DNA of 64,000 bases from Serilophus lunatus. Its lineage: Eukaryota; Chordata; Aves; Passeriformes; Eurylaimidae. The notes beneath the pieces are model-generated. The model saw only the letters and a program-made list of their open reading frames with translations. It made no database searches and was not told the origin of the DNA. The translations under genes were made by a program, and so were the position numbers. Each line of letters opens with the position of its first letter. Within the stretch, counting starts at the first letter, position 1. Positions 12,901 through 26,285 of this stretch are shown here, piece after piece. The DNA lies in assembly GCA_013399895.1 (NCBI GenBank), contig VXBA01001171.1, positions 139,996-203,995 of the forward strand, written 5' to 3'.

Positions 12901-15900
12901 AACCACAGACACTTCGTACACGAGCAGTTCAGATCGAAATGCAAAAATGCAATGTGGGGATGTGTAGGGTGAGACCGCAGCACCTCAGTTCACTTAGGAG
13001 CATGGGTGGCTCCCATGCCACCATTTCAGACATGCTGTTCTGCTTAGGATAGAGAACTCGTTATGGAGCTGATACATATTAAAATGTCCTTCACTGCATC
13101 TACTCCTATTCTTGCTTTAAAGGATTAAATAACTTTTTGTGGCATCTTGCATTTCTAGCAGCAGCTGCCTTGTAAAAATTATGGCTTAGCATTTCCAAAT
13201 CAATTCCAAATTAGAAAAAAAAGGAGGAACACTAACCTACTATGCAGATGGAGAGTTTCTCCCAGGTTATTTCTTATTAAGTAGGGATCCATAGGTGCCT
13301 ATTTACTGTCATATCAACCACTGCTCAGCAGCGTCAGTAAAATGGGAAGAGAAAGCAAGACCAGACTGGTTGCACAGAGCAAACTAACACCTGGGCTGTA
13401 CAGAGATGAGGAAGTTACAATCTGCAGTGCCTCAACTCAGGCCTTGCAAAGAATGATCTTAAATGGATTAAAGCCCTCTCTGTGCTCACTCAGTTTGAGA
13501 CAATCCCAGTCCCTCCAGTTTCCCTTGGCACTATATGTGCAACTTACAGTACTCCCACTGTGTTTCAAGAGTTTTTTGGTCTTCTCTCCCACCCAGAGTT
13601 ATTGCTACCCTGGGAAACACTTAGCTGTACCCTTCATTTCTAGTGCCATGGGGAGCTTCTCCCTTTGTGTTCAGCTCTGTTTTTTCCCATTCTGCTCCTT
13701 TTGTTCAGCGTGGGGAATAAGGTAAAATACATGCAAAGACAATAACCTGAATTTGGCAGGTGGCATAGGGGAGTTGCTTTACAACTTCATTGGTTTATTT
13801 CTGAGAAATGGACAGAGAAATACTTGTGTTGTTGCAGGGAAAAGCTGTTCAATTTGTAGTTTTAGAGCAAATCAGGATCAGAGCAGGCTATTGATTAATG
13901 GTAATGTATGTAATGGTATGTAATTAACAGGCAATCAGTGAACTATAAATCCAGGGTCAGTATCAGCAGTGCAACAGATAAACCACAATATGAGATGCTT
14001 ACAAAATATAAATAAATGTCAGCAAATTCAAGAAAGGCCTTTCCATCCTCCCACCACCCCATGTGAGGGACCCCACAAAGTTGAATATGTGTTGCAGGTT
14101 CCCATGTGTGGTGCCCCGTACTGTCAGTCCACTCATGGTGTCACCAGGGCAGGAGGCACTGCCTAGTCTTGATGGGGTGGGGATATGAGTGGCTCCCCCA
14201 AAAAGGGGGAAAGAACTTTGCAGGAGTTTAACACCCAGCAAAGGAAGAGTCACGTTCAGCAAACACATGCAGAGTTTTATAAGACAGCTCCTGAGCTGCT
14301 GGCTTTGAAGAGCTGACCTCCAACCAAGTTATAAAAGTTGTTTTGCTGCACTGCCCCAGGACGGGAACATCAAAAAGACCAGTAGACAGATGCAAAATTA
14401 ACCCTTACTAAGAAGTCAGTTGTGGGAAGAGGTGGAGGAAATTATTTTAGTTCAATATAGGTATCCACAATCACCTAAAGAAGACAGGCGACACCAGGAG
14501 ATGAAAATATACCCCATGCAGACTGCACTTTTTAAAATTTTGCTGCAGCTATGGTCAGAAGCAGTAATGACCAGACATGTTTGCTAATCCAGACATACCC
14601 AAACCAGCCTGCCCTGCTGGGTACATGCGCATGGGACACCCAGTGACACCCCAGAAGAACAAGAGGCATGAGGCCAAGTGCCAGAAGGCATGCCCAAAGC
14701 TGAAATCAGGACAGCAGCAAAGCTGCAGGTAGGTTTTTGTCCATGGCCCAGGGTATCATTGGCTGTGGCAGGATTAACTGGCATGTCTGTGTCTTGGATA
14801 TACCAGATATCCAGGCTTTCACTTACATCATCACTGCTATTCTTTAGATAAGCAAGAGAGCACTCTGCCTGCAAAACACAGTCTTTCACCTTTCAGTTTA
14901 TAGTGCAAGCACGTTTTGGTTAAGAAAGCATATCTATACCAGTACTAGAATTGTACTTTAGTGAAACATTTAGCAATATTTACACTAGAAGTACACTAAC
15001 AGATAGTGCTGCATCTTTCTACGTATGGAGCAAAGGGCTGACTTGCAACAGACTGCTATTTTGATAAGAATACCTTCTGCTTAGGAACTATTCTTAAGTT
15101 TATTTTTCAAGTGTTATTCCAAATACATGTTATAGAATGTTTATATGCACTTAGGAGCATGGTTATGGTATAGATGTAAACCAAAAAAAAACACCCCTCA
15201 ACTGGTGTCTTTTTTCATACTTAAAATGTCAGAATGGATTTGCAGTTCTCTCACCCTCAGGCTGTGCAAAGCCAACCCTAACAACACTTAGGGTGCTGAT
15301 GAAGTACCTATACATCCCCCAACCCCCAACACACTTTCATGGTGCTCACATCCGCAGGGTAGCCCAAGAAATCTAAAAGGAAGCAGAGTGGGTCTGTCAC
15401 CTTAAGGATGTGAAAGATGTTCTTGTGACAATAAAAGCATTCCTAAGTGCACCTCCAATCATAAATCATTTTCAAAATTGCTCCTGGCTTTTTAATTTCT
15501 TTCATTTGGAGGATTTATAGCACTCTGATGTGCCAGAATGTTTATTCCATGGGCTGCCCATCATGTAGCGCCCCGTTGGCAAAGTACCAGGCTCTGGTCC
15601 ACGTTAATCTAAACCTCTGCAATGATCATCTGCAGTTTCTAATAAATGACTGATAACTCCATGTGCAACTCTTGCAGTGATTAAAGTTAACATCAGCACA
15701 GAGTGCAGGCTGTTTCAGCCGCATTCTGACAGCTATTTGCCACTCTCCCTTTTTAATATTGCCATCACAGAAAAAAAAAACCAACAAACCTTTTTGTTTG
15801 AAAATTATTTATGGAGTGTTGCAGCGCTTTATAAGACTTTCATACTCCACTCTGTGGGCTGGTATCCTTTTGGATTAGAATGTATTCTCAATTTCAGTCC

Positions 15901-16014
15901 ATGGATGAGAGTGACTTGATTTCTTTTCATAGTTTGCAGCTCCAGAAATGTCCATGAATATGCATTCTGTTTTTTGACACTCCTTTGTGCTGGCTTTTGA
16001 GGAAGGCTATGCAG

Positions 16015-16100
16015 AATCAGAGAAATTAAAGATGGAGTGGACCCATTAGACCATCCAGCTCATCTGCCTCCCCCATGCAGGCTTGTGCTTTCTGATCATA
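16015..16100 (-). mobile_element. Old CR1-like 3' relic
   Basis: The plus strand reads agaatcagagaaattaaaga followed by gagtggacccattagaccatc and cagctcatctgcctccccc. The order matches older sauropsid CR1 3' ends (reversed), where AGATGGAAAGGACC and GATCATCTAGTCCA are usual. It is much more diverged than the other CR1 copies in the window, so the call is tentative. Confidence 0.5.
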
Positions 16101-17494
16101 GCTGCCTTGTATTTGGCTGGGTCCCAGCTGAGAGGTTTCTGCTGCATCCCTGGTGGACTGCCAACCAACCTCAGATAATGACTTACAGAATGATCTGTTG
16201 GCACTCACACCAGATTTCGCTCTTGTTATTTTTGCCTGGTGCACCTGATTTAAACCCAGTATTTTGTATTAAGCCATTCTCCTCCATTGCTGGCATTCAC
16301 ATTTACCTCCATCGACATGGTATTGCCTGTTTGCATTAGTGACATGCAAAGGCACAGGCCAGGAACCACTACACATCTGAGGAAATGCTGTGTGAAACAA
16401 GAATTTAAAAAAAATCAATCCCTGCCTCAATGAGTTAGTGACTCAGACAAATTAAATTTACAACATGTATGATAGGTAACAAGGAATAAACACTGAGGTC
16501 TGGAGAGCAAATCATTTCAAAGTAGCAAGAGACCGAGTTGCCCCTGACACTGTCTCTCAATCGTTGTAAATGCCACTTTCAGTGTTAATGTTGTTTCCTG
16601 GTCTGTCTGTCTTGCTTTTCCAGTCATTTCCAAAATTAAATTAATGGACAGGAGATTGCATTTGTGAATAATTTTCTTTTCATCCCAGTATTCTTCCACT
16701 CCTGATGAGGCACCATGTTTCTGGCAGGTTTGTGCCCACTCTTGCCTGGACAGCCTCACTCTCACTATGCACCTGGCCAGCTCTTGCTTCCAGACTTTTG
16801 AGCCATTTTCCAACATGCCTTTCCTTCCAGTTTCCCTAGTCCCACTCTCTTGTTTCCTTTATTTTCCTAACCCATGCCATTGTCTTTCTCTCCCTTTCTC
16901 TTGCTTGCTGATGGAATTACACTCCAGCTGGCACCATGCACCATACTAACACCACAAAAGGCAGGTGCCATGGATTGGGACCCCCTCCCTTGCCACAGGT
17001 TGCCACAGGATATGTGGGAATTTCACAGATCTCAATTGTCCCAGTTTCTATGTGTGGACTGAAAACTCCCAACTCACTCTCTATTTTTATTCAACTTTAT
17101 TTTCTGCCAAGTCAAGGATGACATCTACCTAGAAAATTTCAGTCCAAGCAATTAGCTCACCAATGCTACCACTGGAGCAAAATGGAGAATAAAATGTTTA
17201 TGACTCTCTTAAGTGTTTGAGACTCTAACTTCTGCCTAGAATAAGGGTAATTTCTAAGGAAGGATTTAAAGCTCTATTTGTGCCTTGCTCATGCACTTCA
17301 CTACTCTTCCCTGGAAACATACCCTATTGACCAATTACGCTGTGTTCAAATACACAAGCAGCAATTAACTTACTCATCTGCCTCACCTGTCACAAGTGTA
17401 TTTAAAATTCAGTCAGCATCTCAGCATTTTTAATCCCGCCAGCAAAACCCAAGACACTGTTGTATTCTGAGTTACAGCACATTTTTTTTCTCTC

Positions 17495-17565
17495 CATGAG
17501 TTGCACCAGTTTTACATCCCATTGAGTTCACGAGAGCTATACAGCAGGAAATTAGGCCCAAAGTA
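17495..17565. repeat. Possible ancient sauropsid repeat relic
   Basis: The text gttgcaccagttttacatcc, then cattgagttcacgagagc and aaattaggccca, resembles a repeat I know from turtle, crocodile and bird genomes (TTACACCAG ... CCCATTGACTTCAATGG ... GGCCCA). Identification is by recall only. Confidence 0.3.
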
Positions 17566-19500
17566 CATACAGAGGTTTAAATCTGATCCTAAACCATTGT
17601 AACGCACTGCTCTGAGGCCCTCTAATGGAGACAATGGCAGCAAAATGAAATGGAATTAACACTTAACAAGGAAACTTCGACTGGAGGAGGTAGCTTGGGG
17701 AACACATACTCAATTAAACATGGATAGATAATTTCCTGTGGTTAAAGTGACTTTTAGTTATGTATTCGTTTATTCAGAGCAGAAGGTCATGAGGGGTTTT
17801 TTACTGAGAAGCAGGGGTGGCAAGTGACTGAAATTTGGTATGTTGAAAGAGCACAGGTGAAACCTCCTGGAGACCTCTGCCTGCCTACCTTCGCTGGGGA
17901 GGTAATTTCTACTGAGGATGTCCCTGTTTGTCTGCTGAGTCTCTGAGGACAGTCTACAGGCAAAGGTACTCCAGTGAGTAGCCATTATTAACTGGCCATC
18001 CTCTCTGAAAATGGTACACATTGCTAATTCTGTCTAATTTGACTGCAGTCTTACCACAATACATGTAAGAAGCAGTGTACCCTCCCGTGTTGCTAACATA
18101 CCTATTTCACTCTGACTGTGCGGAGTTCCTTTGGGCTACATCTGCTCCTTCCTCTCTGGCAAGTTCTAAACCAGCATAATGCCAAGATGCTTCTGCTTGT
18201 TAGCAGTTCTTGTTAGGACTCTGCATTAGGATCTTACCTGGCACCATCAGGACAAGATTAAGAAAAGTTTCAGAAATTGTGAAACAGCTTTTCATTCAGT
18301 CTGCTGAGGTTACCTTTTACTTCTGTCTCACCTGCCTCCTCCTTAAGTGTCTTATAGAAATAGCAGTTGCCAGAATTTGCTCAGGGTAATGGTAGGGAAA
18401 AGTAAAGATATTTTTCTCAATCACTATAGGAATATGCATACTCATTGAGTTGTTTGAATACATTGGACATCCACATGGTAAGGGTAGCCTAAGAGATCTG
18501 TCATTTCAGACTCTTCCTGTAAGCTGAGGCATTAGTCACAGAGCTGTGCCTTTTTTATTTAAACACACATTCCACACTCAGGAATAAAGACGGAAACCAT
18601 GTAAAGATCATTCTCATTTCATTATGTAACCTGAACAAGTTAAGTGACCCATGCTAGCTCTCCAAGAAACGTATTTCCAAGGATGGGTGCAATCTAGCTG
18701 CCCAGTAGGGAAAAATATGTGTAAGTGTAGATGCTCCCCACTCTGCTGTCATCAAACACTGAAACACATTTAAAAGTGCTGAAGAAACTAGAATGAAGTC
18801 CCTGGTGCCTAGATCTATAGTTAGAGGGGCATTACTGGATGAAGTGATCCAACCAGATTGCAGGGTTTATTTTTTTATAACATTAGAGGACTTGTCATCC
18901 CTGAAGGGATTAAGGGAGGGAGGATGGAGGGGATGAAACCACCTGAATGTGCAGCACTGCAGGTTTAAAGCTCCAAGTCCCAGGGCTCAGCACACAGAGC
19001 ATCTATTTAACATCCTTGCAGCTTCTAGGTTTCAGCCTGAGAATTGCTCCAGTACTATGTGCCACAGAGCATCCCCTCTGTGCTCACATTAAGCTTTTCT
19101 TAACATTCAGAGGGAAAAAACAGAAGTTCCTCTTTTCCTTTACAGCTCTTTCACTTTTTGCCTAATGAAGGTGGAATATAAAATGTTGAAGGAAAAAGTT
19201 TTCTCCCTACAGTAGAATTTCCTTTTCAGTTATTTTTAATCTGACATCTGTTTTAACATGCACTCACACACTACATTTATTTTAATTTTTTCCCTCCCTT
19301 GTGTTTTATTATTTACCTCCTGTTCCAAAGAGATCACAAAAGATTACACTTCTGTGAAGCAATAACAGCAGTGATGATGATCTCTCTTACTTCTCACAAC
19401 TTCTCTTTTTACCCCTTTGTTTTTCCTTTATCTGCATCTTCCCATCACTGCTCTCCCACAGGTCTCGTTACAGTTGATATCCGTTGGGGTATTATGCGTT

Positions 19501-19552
19501 TGGGGGGAGGGGGTGGTCTAGGGGGTTTTGGGGGGGAAGGGTGTTTGGAAGG
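19501..19552 (+). repeat. G-run cluster with G-quadruplex potential
   Basis: Within about 45 bases there are six G runs of three or more: GGGGGG, GGGGG, GGGGG, GGGGGGG, GGG and GGG, separated by loops of 1 to 10 bases. This satisfies the usual G3+N1-7 pattern. It stands against an AT-rich background and begins a GC-rich block that continues to about 20.7 kb and includes an assembly gap. Confidence 0.7.
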
Positions 19553-19708
19553 GCGTTTGGATTGTTCGCTTGTTGCCCTGCTTAAAATCGTGGGTTTTCT
19601 AAGAAACCTGAGGGAAAAAAGCCAAGATCACAGTGTTGGCGCCGGGACATACTTGATTGCTGGCAGCTCTCCCCTCCTCCTGGTCCCACAAGGACGGAGA
19701 CGGCTCGT

Positions 19709-19842
19709 NNNNNNNNNNNNNNNNNNNNNNNNNNNNNNNNNNNNNNNNNNNNNNNNNNNNNNNNNNNNNNNNNNNNNNNNNNNNNNNNNNNNNNNNNNNN
19801 NNNNNNNNNNNNNNNNNNNNNNNNNNNNNNNNNNNNNNNNNN
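19709..19842. other. Assembly gap (134 N)
   Basis: A run of 134 undetermined bases inside the GC-rich LTR region. Open frames spanning it are artefacts. Confidence 0.99.
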
Positions 19843-20919
19843 GTCGATGCAGTCCCGGCGTGGCTGGGCTGCAGTGGGCACTGTCGGCCCCATGCTGTCG
19901 TGAGGGAGTGCAGCTCTGCCTGGTTCCCTGGTGGCCTCGGTCCCCGTTACCTGCGGTGGGTTCCGGCAGCAGTGGGGATGGCTGGCAGGAGTCACACGCA
20001 GCAGCGCAGACTGCCCATCAGCCCTCCCTTGTCGGCGGTCCCCGACCCGAGATCCATATGGGTTCTAGCCGCGGCAGGCAGCTGGTAGGAGCCCGGCAGG
20101 GGTCCCACAGCCCCGCCCAAGGCAGCTGGAAGAGGCAGCCACGCGGCAGCCCCTCTGGATGGCCATGAGCAGTCCCACTGGCATAGGGATCCCTTCTGCA
20201 GGGTCCTTGGGGCAACGGCTGTGCCGCATCCGGTTCTCCCGGGCGACGAGTTCCCCGCGGCTGGCGGATAATGGCACCTCTGGGCCCTGGCTGCGTGGGT
20301 TTTGGCGGGAACTGCCACTTTGCTCAGAGTGAAGATCCCGAAAGAGAGGAGGAGCCCAGCGCCACCAGCCAACCAGAAGACAGCCTGGCCGGAAAGAAGA
20401 TGTCAGATTCCCGTGGGACTTCGAGGGCATAAAAGCCATGGACATGGAAGTCTTGCCCTCTTCTCGGCTGTCTCTTGAGCCGACAGGATCGTGGCTCCCC
20501 CTCCCCCAGCTCCCAGACTGCACAGCTGGCTTCCCCCCACCTCCATCGGCATCGGAGCCAAGCCAGCCAAATCACAAGTGATAGCTTCCCTGTGGGTGTC
20601 CCTGGGAGGGAGTGCTTTTCACCACTTCTGTCTTGGAGGAGGCTCCGAGAGCCAGGAGTGTACCATCAGAGAGGTGGCTTCCCTTTTCCTTCCTCTGCTT
20701 CTCGGCCAGCCAGCTGGCTTGAGGAGCAGTTTGGTTACACATTTTCTTTGCGTGACATTGTCAGGTGTTACATTTTTGTATTTTGTCTTGGGCTCCCATA
20801 AGGTTGTTTGTTTTGGTAGAGCCTCTAGACAATAGACTGTTACTTGCTGTTGGATCGGTTCAGTCTTCCATCATTGTTGTGCATGTCCCTCTAGTGATAT
20901 AGTGGATCAAACCACCACA
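19843..20919 (+). mobile_element. GC-rich ERV LTR, 5' end unresolved
   Basis: The block ends in ATCAAACCACCACA, the same terminus as the LTRs ending at 372 and 53377. It has a TATA-like CATAAAA around 20429-20435 within GC-rich U3, a T-rich R/U5 and a degenerate polyA signal AATAGA at 20831-20836. The GC-rich sequence continues to the left of the gap to about 19.49 kb and may belong to the same element. The bases after the end are tgggc. A tgggc followed by TG occurs at 19868-19872, but the sequence there does not resemble the start of the related LTR at 52212, so I do not claim that as the boundary. Confidence 0.75.
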
Positions 20920-21774
20920 TGGGCTGAAGGCCTTCACATTTTTTTTGGAATTGGAGAGATATATACTAACTAGAACCCAAAGCACTCCTTGTTCAAAGCC
21001 CAGATAGTAATTCTTTGCTCCGTTTCAGTTCATGCCTTTAAATAAGTAAGAGTAAGAAATCTCACTGGGTCAGCTGGTGCCTGTACTTTGACGGAAGGCC
21101 CATACTCTGCTAAAGGCAGCAGAAAGCAGCCAGGGCTGTGTCATCCTTTAGCCAGACTTCTGACATGATGCTGGCTGAATGTTTCATTTCTCTTGGAAAT
21201 GAAGATAACATCCTTAATCATCTTTACATATAATTAAAGTAAATCTTGGAGCATACACATTCTTCAGCCTCTTCTGGTTGCTCAGGTCTGAGAGTTATGG
21301 TAAAAAAAAAAGAGTTCTCAATAGAACTCAGAAACAGACAGTTTTAGCCCCTTCCAGCCCCAGGGCAACCTGTCAGGTAGTGAGAGGACAGGCTGGTTCA
21401 TGGAGCTGGCAGGTTCAATGGTAAAGCTTTCCAGGCTCCTCCACCCTCTTGCTCTCCAGCTTGTGACAGGGGCAGAGACCCCTAAACCATGCCTTGTCAC
21501 TGGCTCAACCCAGATGTAGGAAGGGAACTGGCTGGCCGGTTTGCTTGTCTATTACCTAGTAAATAGGGGACAGCTCATTTAAGCCTTTGAATAAAAACAG
21601 AACAGGTGCTATTACTGAAATGAAAAAAATCAGCTTATGAAGTGAAGTATTCTTTCATTTTTCTGGGCAAATCATTCATTTTAGGGTTTGGTTTTATAGG
21701 ACACTGCAATGTATAGAGATGATGCTTATCTCCACCAGCTAAGCATGCAAAGGGCCTGTTCAGTCACAAGAAGA

Positions 21775-22137
21775 GATGATTGAGAGGAGATCTCATTGTT
21801 GTCCATCAGTATCTGAAGGGACAGTGTCAAGAGGATAGAACCAGGCTCTGCTCAGAGATGCCAAGCAATAGAACAGGAGAAAATAAGTAGAAATTGATGC
21901 ACAGGAAGTTCCACCTGAATGTTATGAAGAACTTTACTGTATAGGTGAGCATGCACTGGGACAGGTTGCCCAGAGAGGCTGTGGAGTCTCCCTCACCCAG
22001 AGGTATTTAAAGACCACCTGGATGTAATTGTAGGCCATGTGCTCTTGGATGGCCCTGATTGAACAGGGAGGTTGCGCCAGATGACCCACTGTGGTCCCCT
22101 CCAACCTGACCCACTCTGGGATCCTGTGACTCTTCTA
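21775..22137 (+). mobile_element. CR1 LINE 3'-end fragment
   Basis: Plus-strand CR1 sequence: gaggagatctcattgttgtc, then ccaggctctgctcagagatg, aggaagttccacctgaatg, gcccagagaggctgtggag and cctccaacctgacccactctg, ending near the degenerate terminal repeat gatcctgtgactcttctatt. It is 5'-truncated inside ORF2 and carries frameshifts, so it is inactive. Confidence 0.92.
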
Positions 22138-25100
22138 TTCCCCCCATACAGAAAGCATAACTTGAAGAAAACAAGTGTAGTCAATTCTAGTATGGCTTCC
22201 TCAGTTTGTTAACATTCTTCAAAACCCCCTTTGTTTTCATCTCAGCTAAAGAAGTAATTTTAAATTTATGCTTTTACAATTCAGTGTTTTCAAACACTCC
22301 CTGTGATCTCAAGAGATCTGAAACTTTTATGTCTCAAGAAAGCATTGCTTCCAGAAGACCATATTTTCTGCAATTTCTAAGAATTAGCAATCAACAAGTT
22401 GTACCCAGTGCTAGAAACAGAGCCACTTAAAGTCATTAGACTCATTAGGAATGGCTAGAGTATCTTGTTGGTACATCTTCATTGCATCAACGTTGAATTC
22501 CATTAAAGTATATTAAACCAAGTTTCTCCTTGTAAGTGGTTACTGTAGGTCCTCAGAGTGAGAAGGATCTGTCAAGTGCCTAGAACAAAGGACTCTACTA
22601 CACAGGTTGGGACCTGATAGTCACCTGACACTTGCTTACTCTTATTTTAAGGAGTGGAAGGACTGCAAGCTTTCTTGATGCTTCTTTCTTTCTAAGTCTT
22701 AGAAGAGCCTGGTTCCATGTTTTTGAAATCCTCCCTTCAGCTACTCATGTACATGGAGGAGATCTATGCTCAGTCACCTCTTCTTGAGGCTGAACACACC
22801 CTTTGCATGCTCAAAGATGGAAGCTTTGATTGTGCTTAGAGGTGGAGATCAACGTCATCTCTACACATTGCAGTATTTTTAGCATAATTCTGGCTTTCTG
22901 GGATTTTTAATAAAAACAGCATATCAGCAATTTTACTGATGGTGTCTTTGCATGTTAGGAATACTCTTCTTGTTGGTTGCCCTGTTAAATAAGGACTGAC
23001 CAGCTGGACAATTTTCTGTCTTTCTGTCCTGGGCAGGATATATCTAATTAAAAGCAGTTCCCTCCTTCTACTCCTACCCTACACGATACATATCATCCAG
23101 CTGTTAGCGCAGGTAATTTCAGCAAAGCTCACCAAGTTTTGGATAAAACTTGCTGTTGTTGTTCAGGGGGTTTTCCCTCCCAGAGAGGGAGGAAGACAAA
23201 GTTTCAACTGAGCAAAATAAAAGTAGATCAGTTTTCCTGTCTCAGTGGCATGTGCTATGGTATATAATGTATGTTCCCTGCTTCACAAAGGAAATGAAAG
23301 AATGAACTTATATGACTGATGAAATAAAGATATCAAAGTATTACTTGCCCCAGCTGCTATGTGCACCTCACATATAATTACTATTTAATATCTTTGTTTC
23401 CTACAAACCAGGAAAAAAGCCTACCTACGCTCCCAATTCCCTCTTCTTGTAAATAATACGATGCAGAATATTCTAGATTTGCAGCTTCTACTTGACTTTC
23501 TTCTTGAATTTATTTTCTTCTTTGCAAAGTAATGTGGTCTACAAAATGAAGCTATTTAAAATCCAAAATGAATAAGTGTTATAAAAATAATAAATTAGCA
23601 TACAAGACTGACTTGCACAAAACATATGTTATACTCTGAAATATATTTAGATGTGAGTGCATAATTGCCTGTTCCTTTTCTAATGGCCTGAAGCACGGCG
23701 CTAAATCTGAACTTTTCCCAAAGTCTATGCAGTAACGAAGCACCACCCCTTCCACAGTTCACAACTAAATTCAGGTGCTCCGCCTTCCATGTGCTGTCTG
23801 CAGGACTGGCAACCAGCTGCAGCAGCCTTGATAAATCTCAGCTGACCACAGAAACTAAATAGCAGCAAATGACCATCAGAAAATGACGGCAAAGATGGAA
23901 GAGAGGGCAGTGGAAGTGCCAGTCAGGGTGAAGCATAGCAAGTCTATACCACATCACAAGCACTTCAAGCTCTCTGTGCGTGGGGGTACAGATCCTGCCA
24001 CATCAGCCTCCAACCTGAGCTCAGAAGATGTTAGTCCCTGCATCTTCCTCTGTTTGACTCTCACAGGCTCAGTATTGTCATAAGCCCAGTGATGCTTCTG
24101 GCCCTGTCCAGCCTTTTTCCAACCACAGCAGATGCCCAGGAGCCCCACTTCAGCTCAGCTGGTCTCTATTCCTGCCTCTGCAATGGATCTTGGACCTGCA
24201 CTGTTGGTAGCAATCTCCTGGATGGGCCCCTGGGACATGCCTTGTTGTCTGTCTCCAGCCCAGTCCCCTACTGCTCCTGCTGGGATCCCTGGCCCAGGTT
24301 CAACCCCTCATATCACTTAGAGCTGTCAACAGACCAATACTTGGCTACTACCAGCAGCTTCTATAGGAGGAGTGAGAGACAAGGTCATGTTGTGGAAACA
24401 GGCACAGACAATATGAATGTAACTCGTTTGTGTCACCAAGGAGTTAACAAAGACAACCAGTGGCTCTGAAACACTGAGTCTTCTGCTTATTTTTGAAAAA
24501 AGCCACACCAAAAACAGAATCACCTTTATTTGGATGCATTTTCAGGCTCTGTTACTTTTTTTTTTTTTTCAAAAAATTATTATAGATTTCAATAGAAAAA
24601 AATGTATAAAATTACTTTCTAATCCAGCCTCTCCCAAAACACTGGTCAGCTTGGAGTTGCACTGTATTTAACATTAGTGTGTTTGTCATGTTCATGGAAA
24701 AGGGAAGCAGCTATCTTTGACTTTTCAGGCAGCCGAACCTCTCCCTCTGCAAATGGAGCCCGTTACCTCTGAAATGAAGTAACCAACAGCAGCCCATGAG
24801 CACATCAAAATTAAGGAGTTCTGTCAACAGAATTCCTCCTAGCAAGTTCATTAATTGACACGGCTCCCATGGAAACAATGAGGTTGTTCTCAGAGGTGAG
24901 ACTCACCTGACATGGTGAGGTGGCAAAGGTGGGCCTCCATTAATCTTAAGGAAGTATACAGACTCTTTTACCTAGAAACTAAAGCATCTCCAAAAATAGT
25001 TTGTGTTTTCACCCTAAATGTACAATAAAAAACCACCAACACAAAAGGATACTTTGCAAGTAGCATTACTTTCTGTTATGAAAGTATGAAAATACAAACT

Positions 25101-26093
25101 GACATTTATACACCTAGAGCTGAACAGCAGCAGAATCCAGTGTGTGGTTGCTGGCAGGGCATGGCAGAGATTCAGCCTGGAAAGCACCTGGTGGGAGCTG
25201 ACTTCAAATAACAGGCTCTGCATTTCTGAACGCTCAGCAGCAGAATTTTTCCCTCAATATGCAAACAGGCACTGGATTTTTCCTTGAAGAAATTAGCAAT
25301 GAAATCAGAGGGAAAACCCATGGCAAAAAAGGGCCACTTTTCAGGAAAAGAGATATGTCAAAATATTCACAGCTCAGCCTTACTTTTTGTGTAGAGACCT
25401 AAAACAGAAAAAGGCTGACAGCCCCGAATGAACTACTTCCTGAGAAATTATGGCCCATTTTTAGTATTGAGTACTGCATATAGGATTTTGCTTCCTATAT
25501 ATGCTGTTTCTCTGATTTTTTTTTCCTTAATCAGCTTTCCTATCTGTCCAAGGTGTTTTGTAGCACACTAGTGACTCAGGTGGTATAACTAGATAAATAA
25601 CTGAGTTATCTTTATAATAAATCTCTTTGTAATAAAAGTATCTTGTAGCTTGATTTACAGCAAAATCCTTCTTCTCTTCTTCCATGATGAGACCTACTTA
25701 AGTCAGTGAGACTAGTCATGATGATAATTAAGTTTTTAGTACAACACTGGTTAGTGAGCAGAATGCAATTCTGATATAATGAATCTACTAGCTCCAGTCT
25801 GATATTCAAAAGATATTGATGATTTTGGTATTATTCTAAATGTGCTCTGAGAAAAGTACATTTTTTTTTACATTAAACCATTAAACTCTATATAGGACAA
25901 AATTCAAATCACCTTTTAAATTAAAGAATTGCTTTTAGAATGGCAAAGCTGAAGTTCAGCCAGCATAGCAGTGACACCTGCAAACTGTCAAACCGCCCAC
26001 ATTAAAATGGAATCATTTGCATGAATGTGTTTTAAAATGACAGAAGACAGGAATGGGAGCTTCTAAGCAAGTTAGACTAAAATTTTAAGAGTG

Positions 26094-26285
26094 AAATGCC
26101 TAAAAATATGCCCCTGAATGCAGTTAGGCACCTATATAGAGACTGCCTGATTTTCAGTTGTTCTGATCACCCAGAGCTCCCATTAACTTCAGGAGCAAAC
26201 TGTGGATACTCAGCTGTTCTAGAAATCAAGCCACTTTTCTTCGAGGGTCTAAATATGGATGTCTGTGCCCAACTTTTGGAGGAAA
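26094..26285 (+). repeat. Ancient sauropsid interspersed repeat relic
   Basis: Motifs in order are cagttaggcacctatata, ctgattttcagttgttctg, gagctcccattaacttcagg, gatactcagctgttctag, aatcaagccactt and gtctaaatatggatgt. These resemble a widespread turtle/crocodile/bird repeat whose copies read GAGCTCCCATTGACTTCA, GTGCTCAGCACCTCTGAAAA, TCAGGCCA and CCTAAATATGGATTTAGG. I recognise the sequence but not its transposon class with confidence. The 67-codon frame across it is incidental. Confidence 0.55.

Noticed and set aside
19866..19876. tgggc followed by TG as a left boundary for the LTR ending at 20919
   Set aside because: A 5-bp match is easy to find by chance, and the sequence after it does not resemble the start of the related LTR at 52212.
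19299..20168. A 289-codon open frame on the plus strand
   Set aside because: It spans 134 N and GC-rich LTR sequence; frames through N are meaningless and high GC lowers stop frequency.
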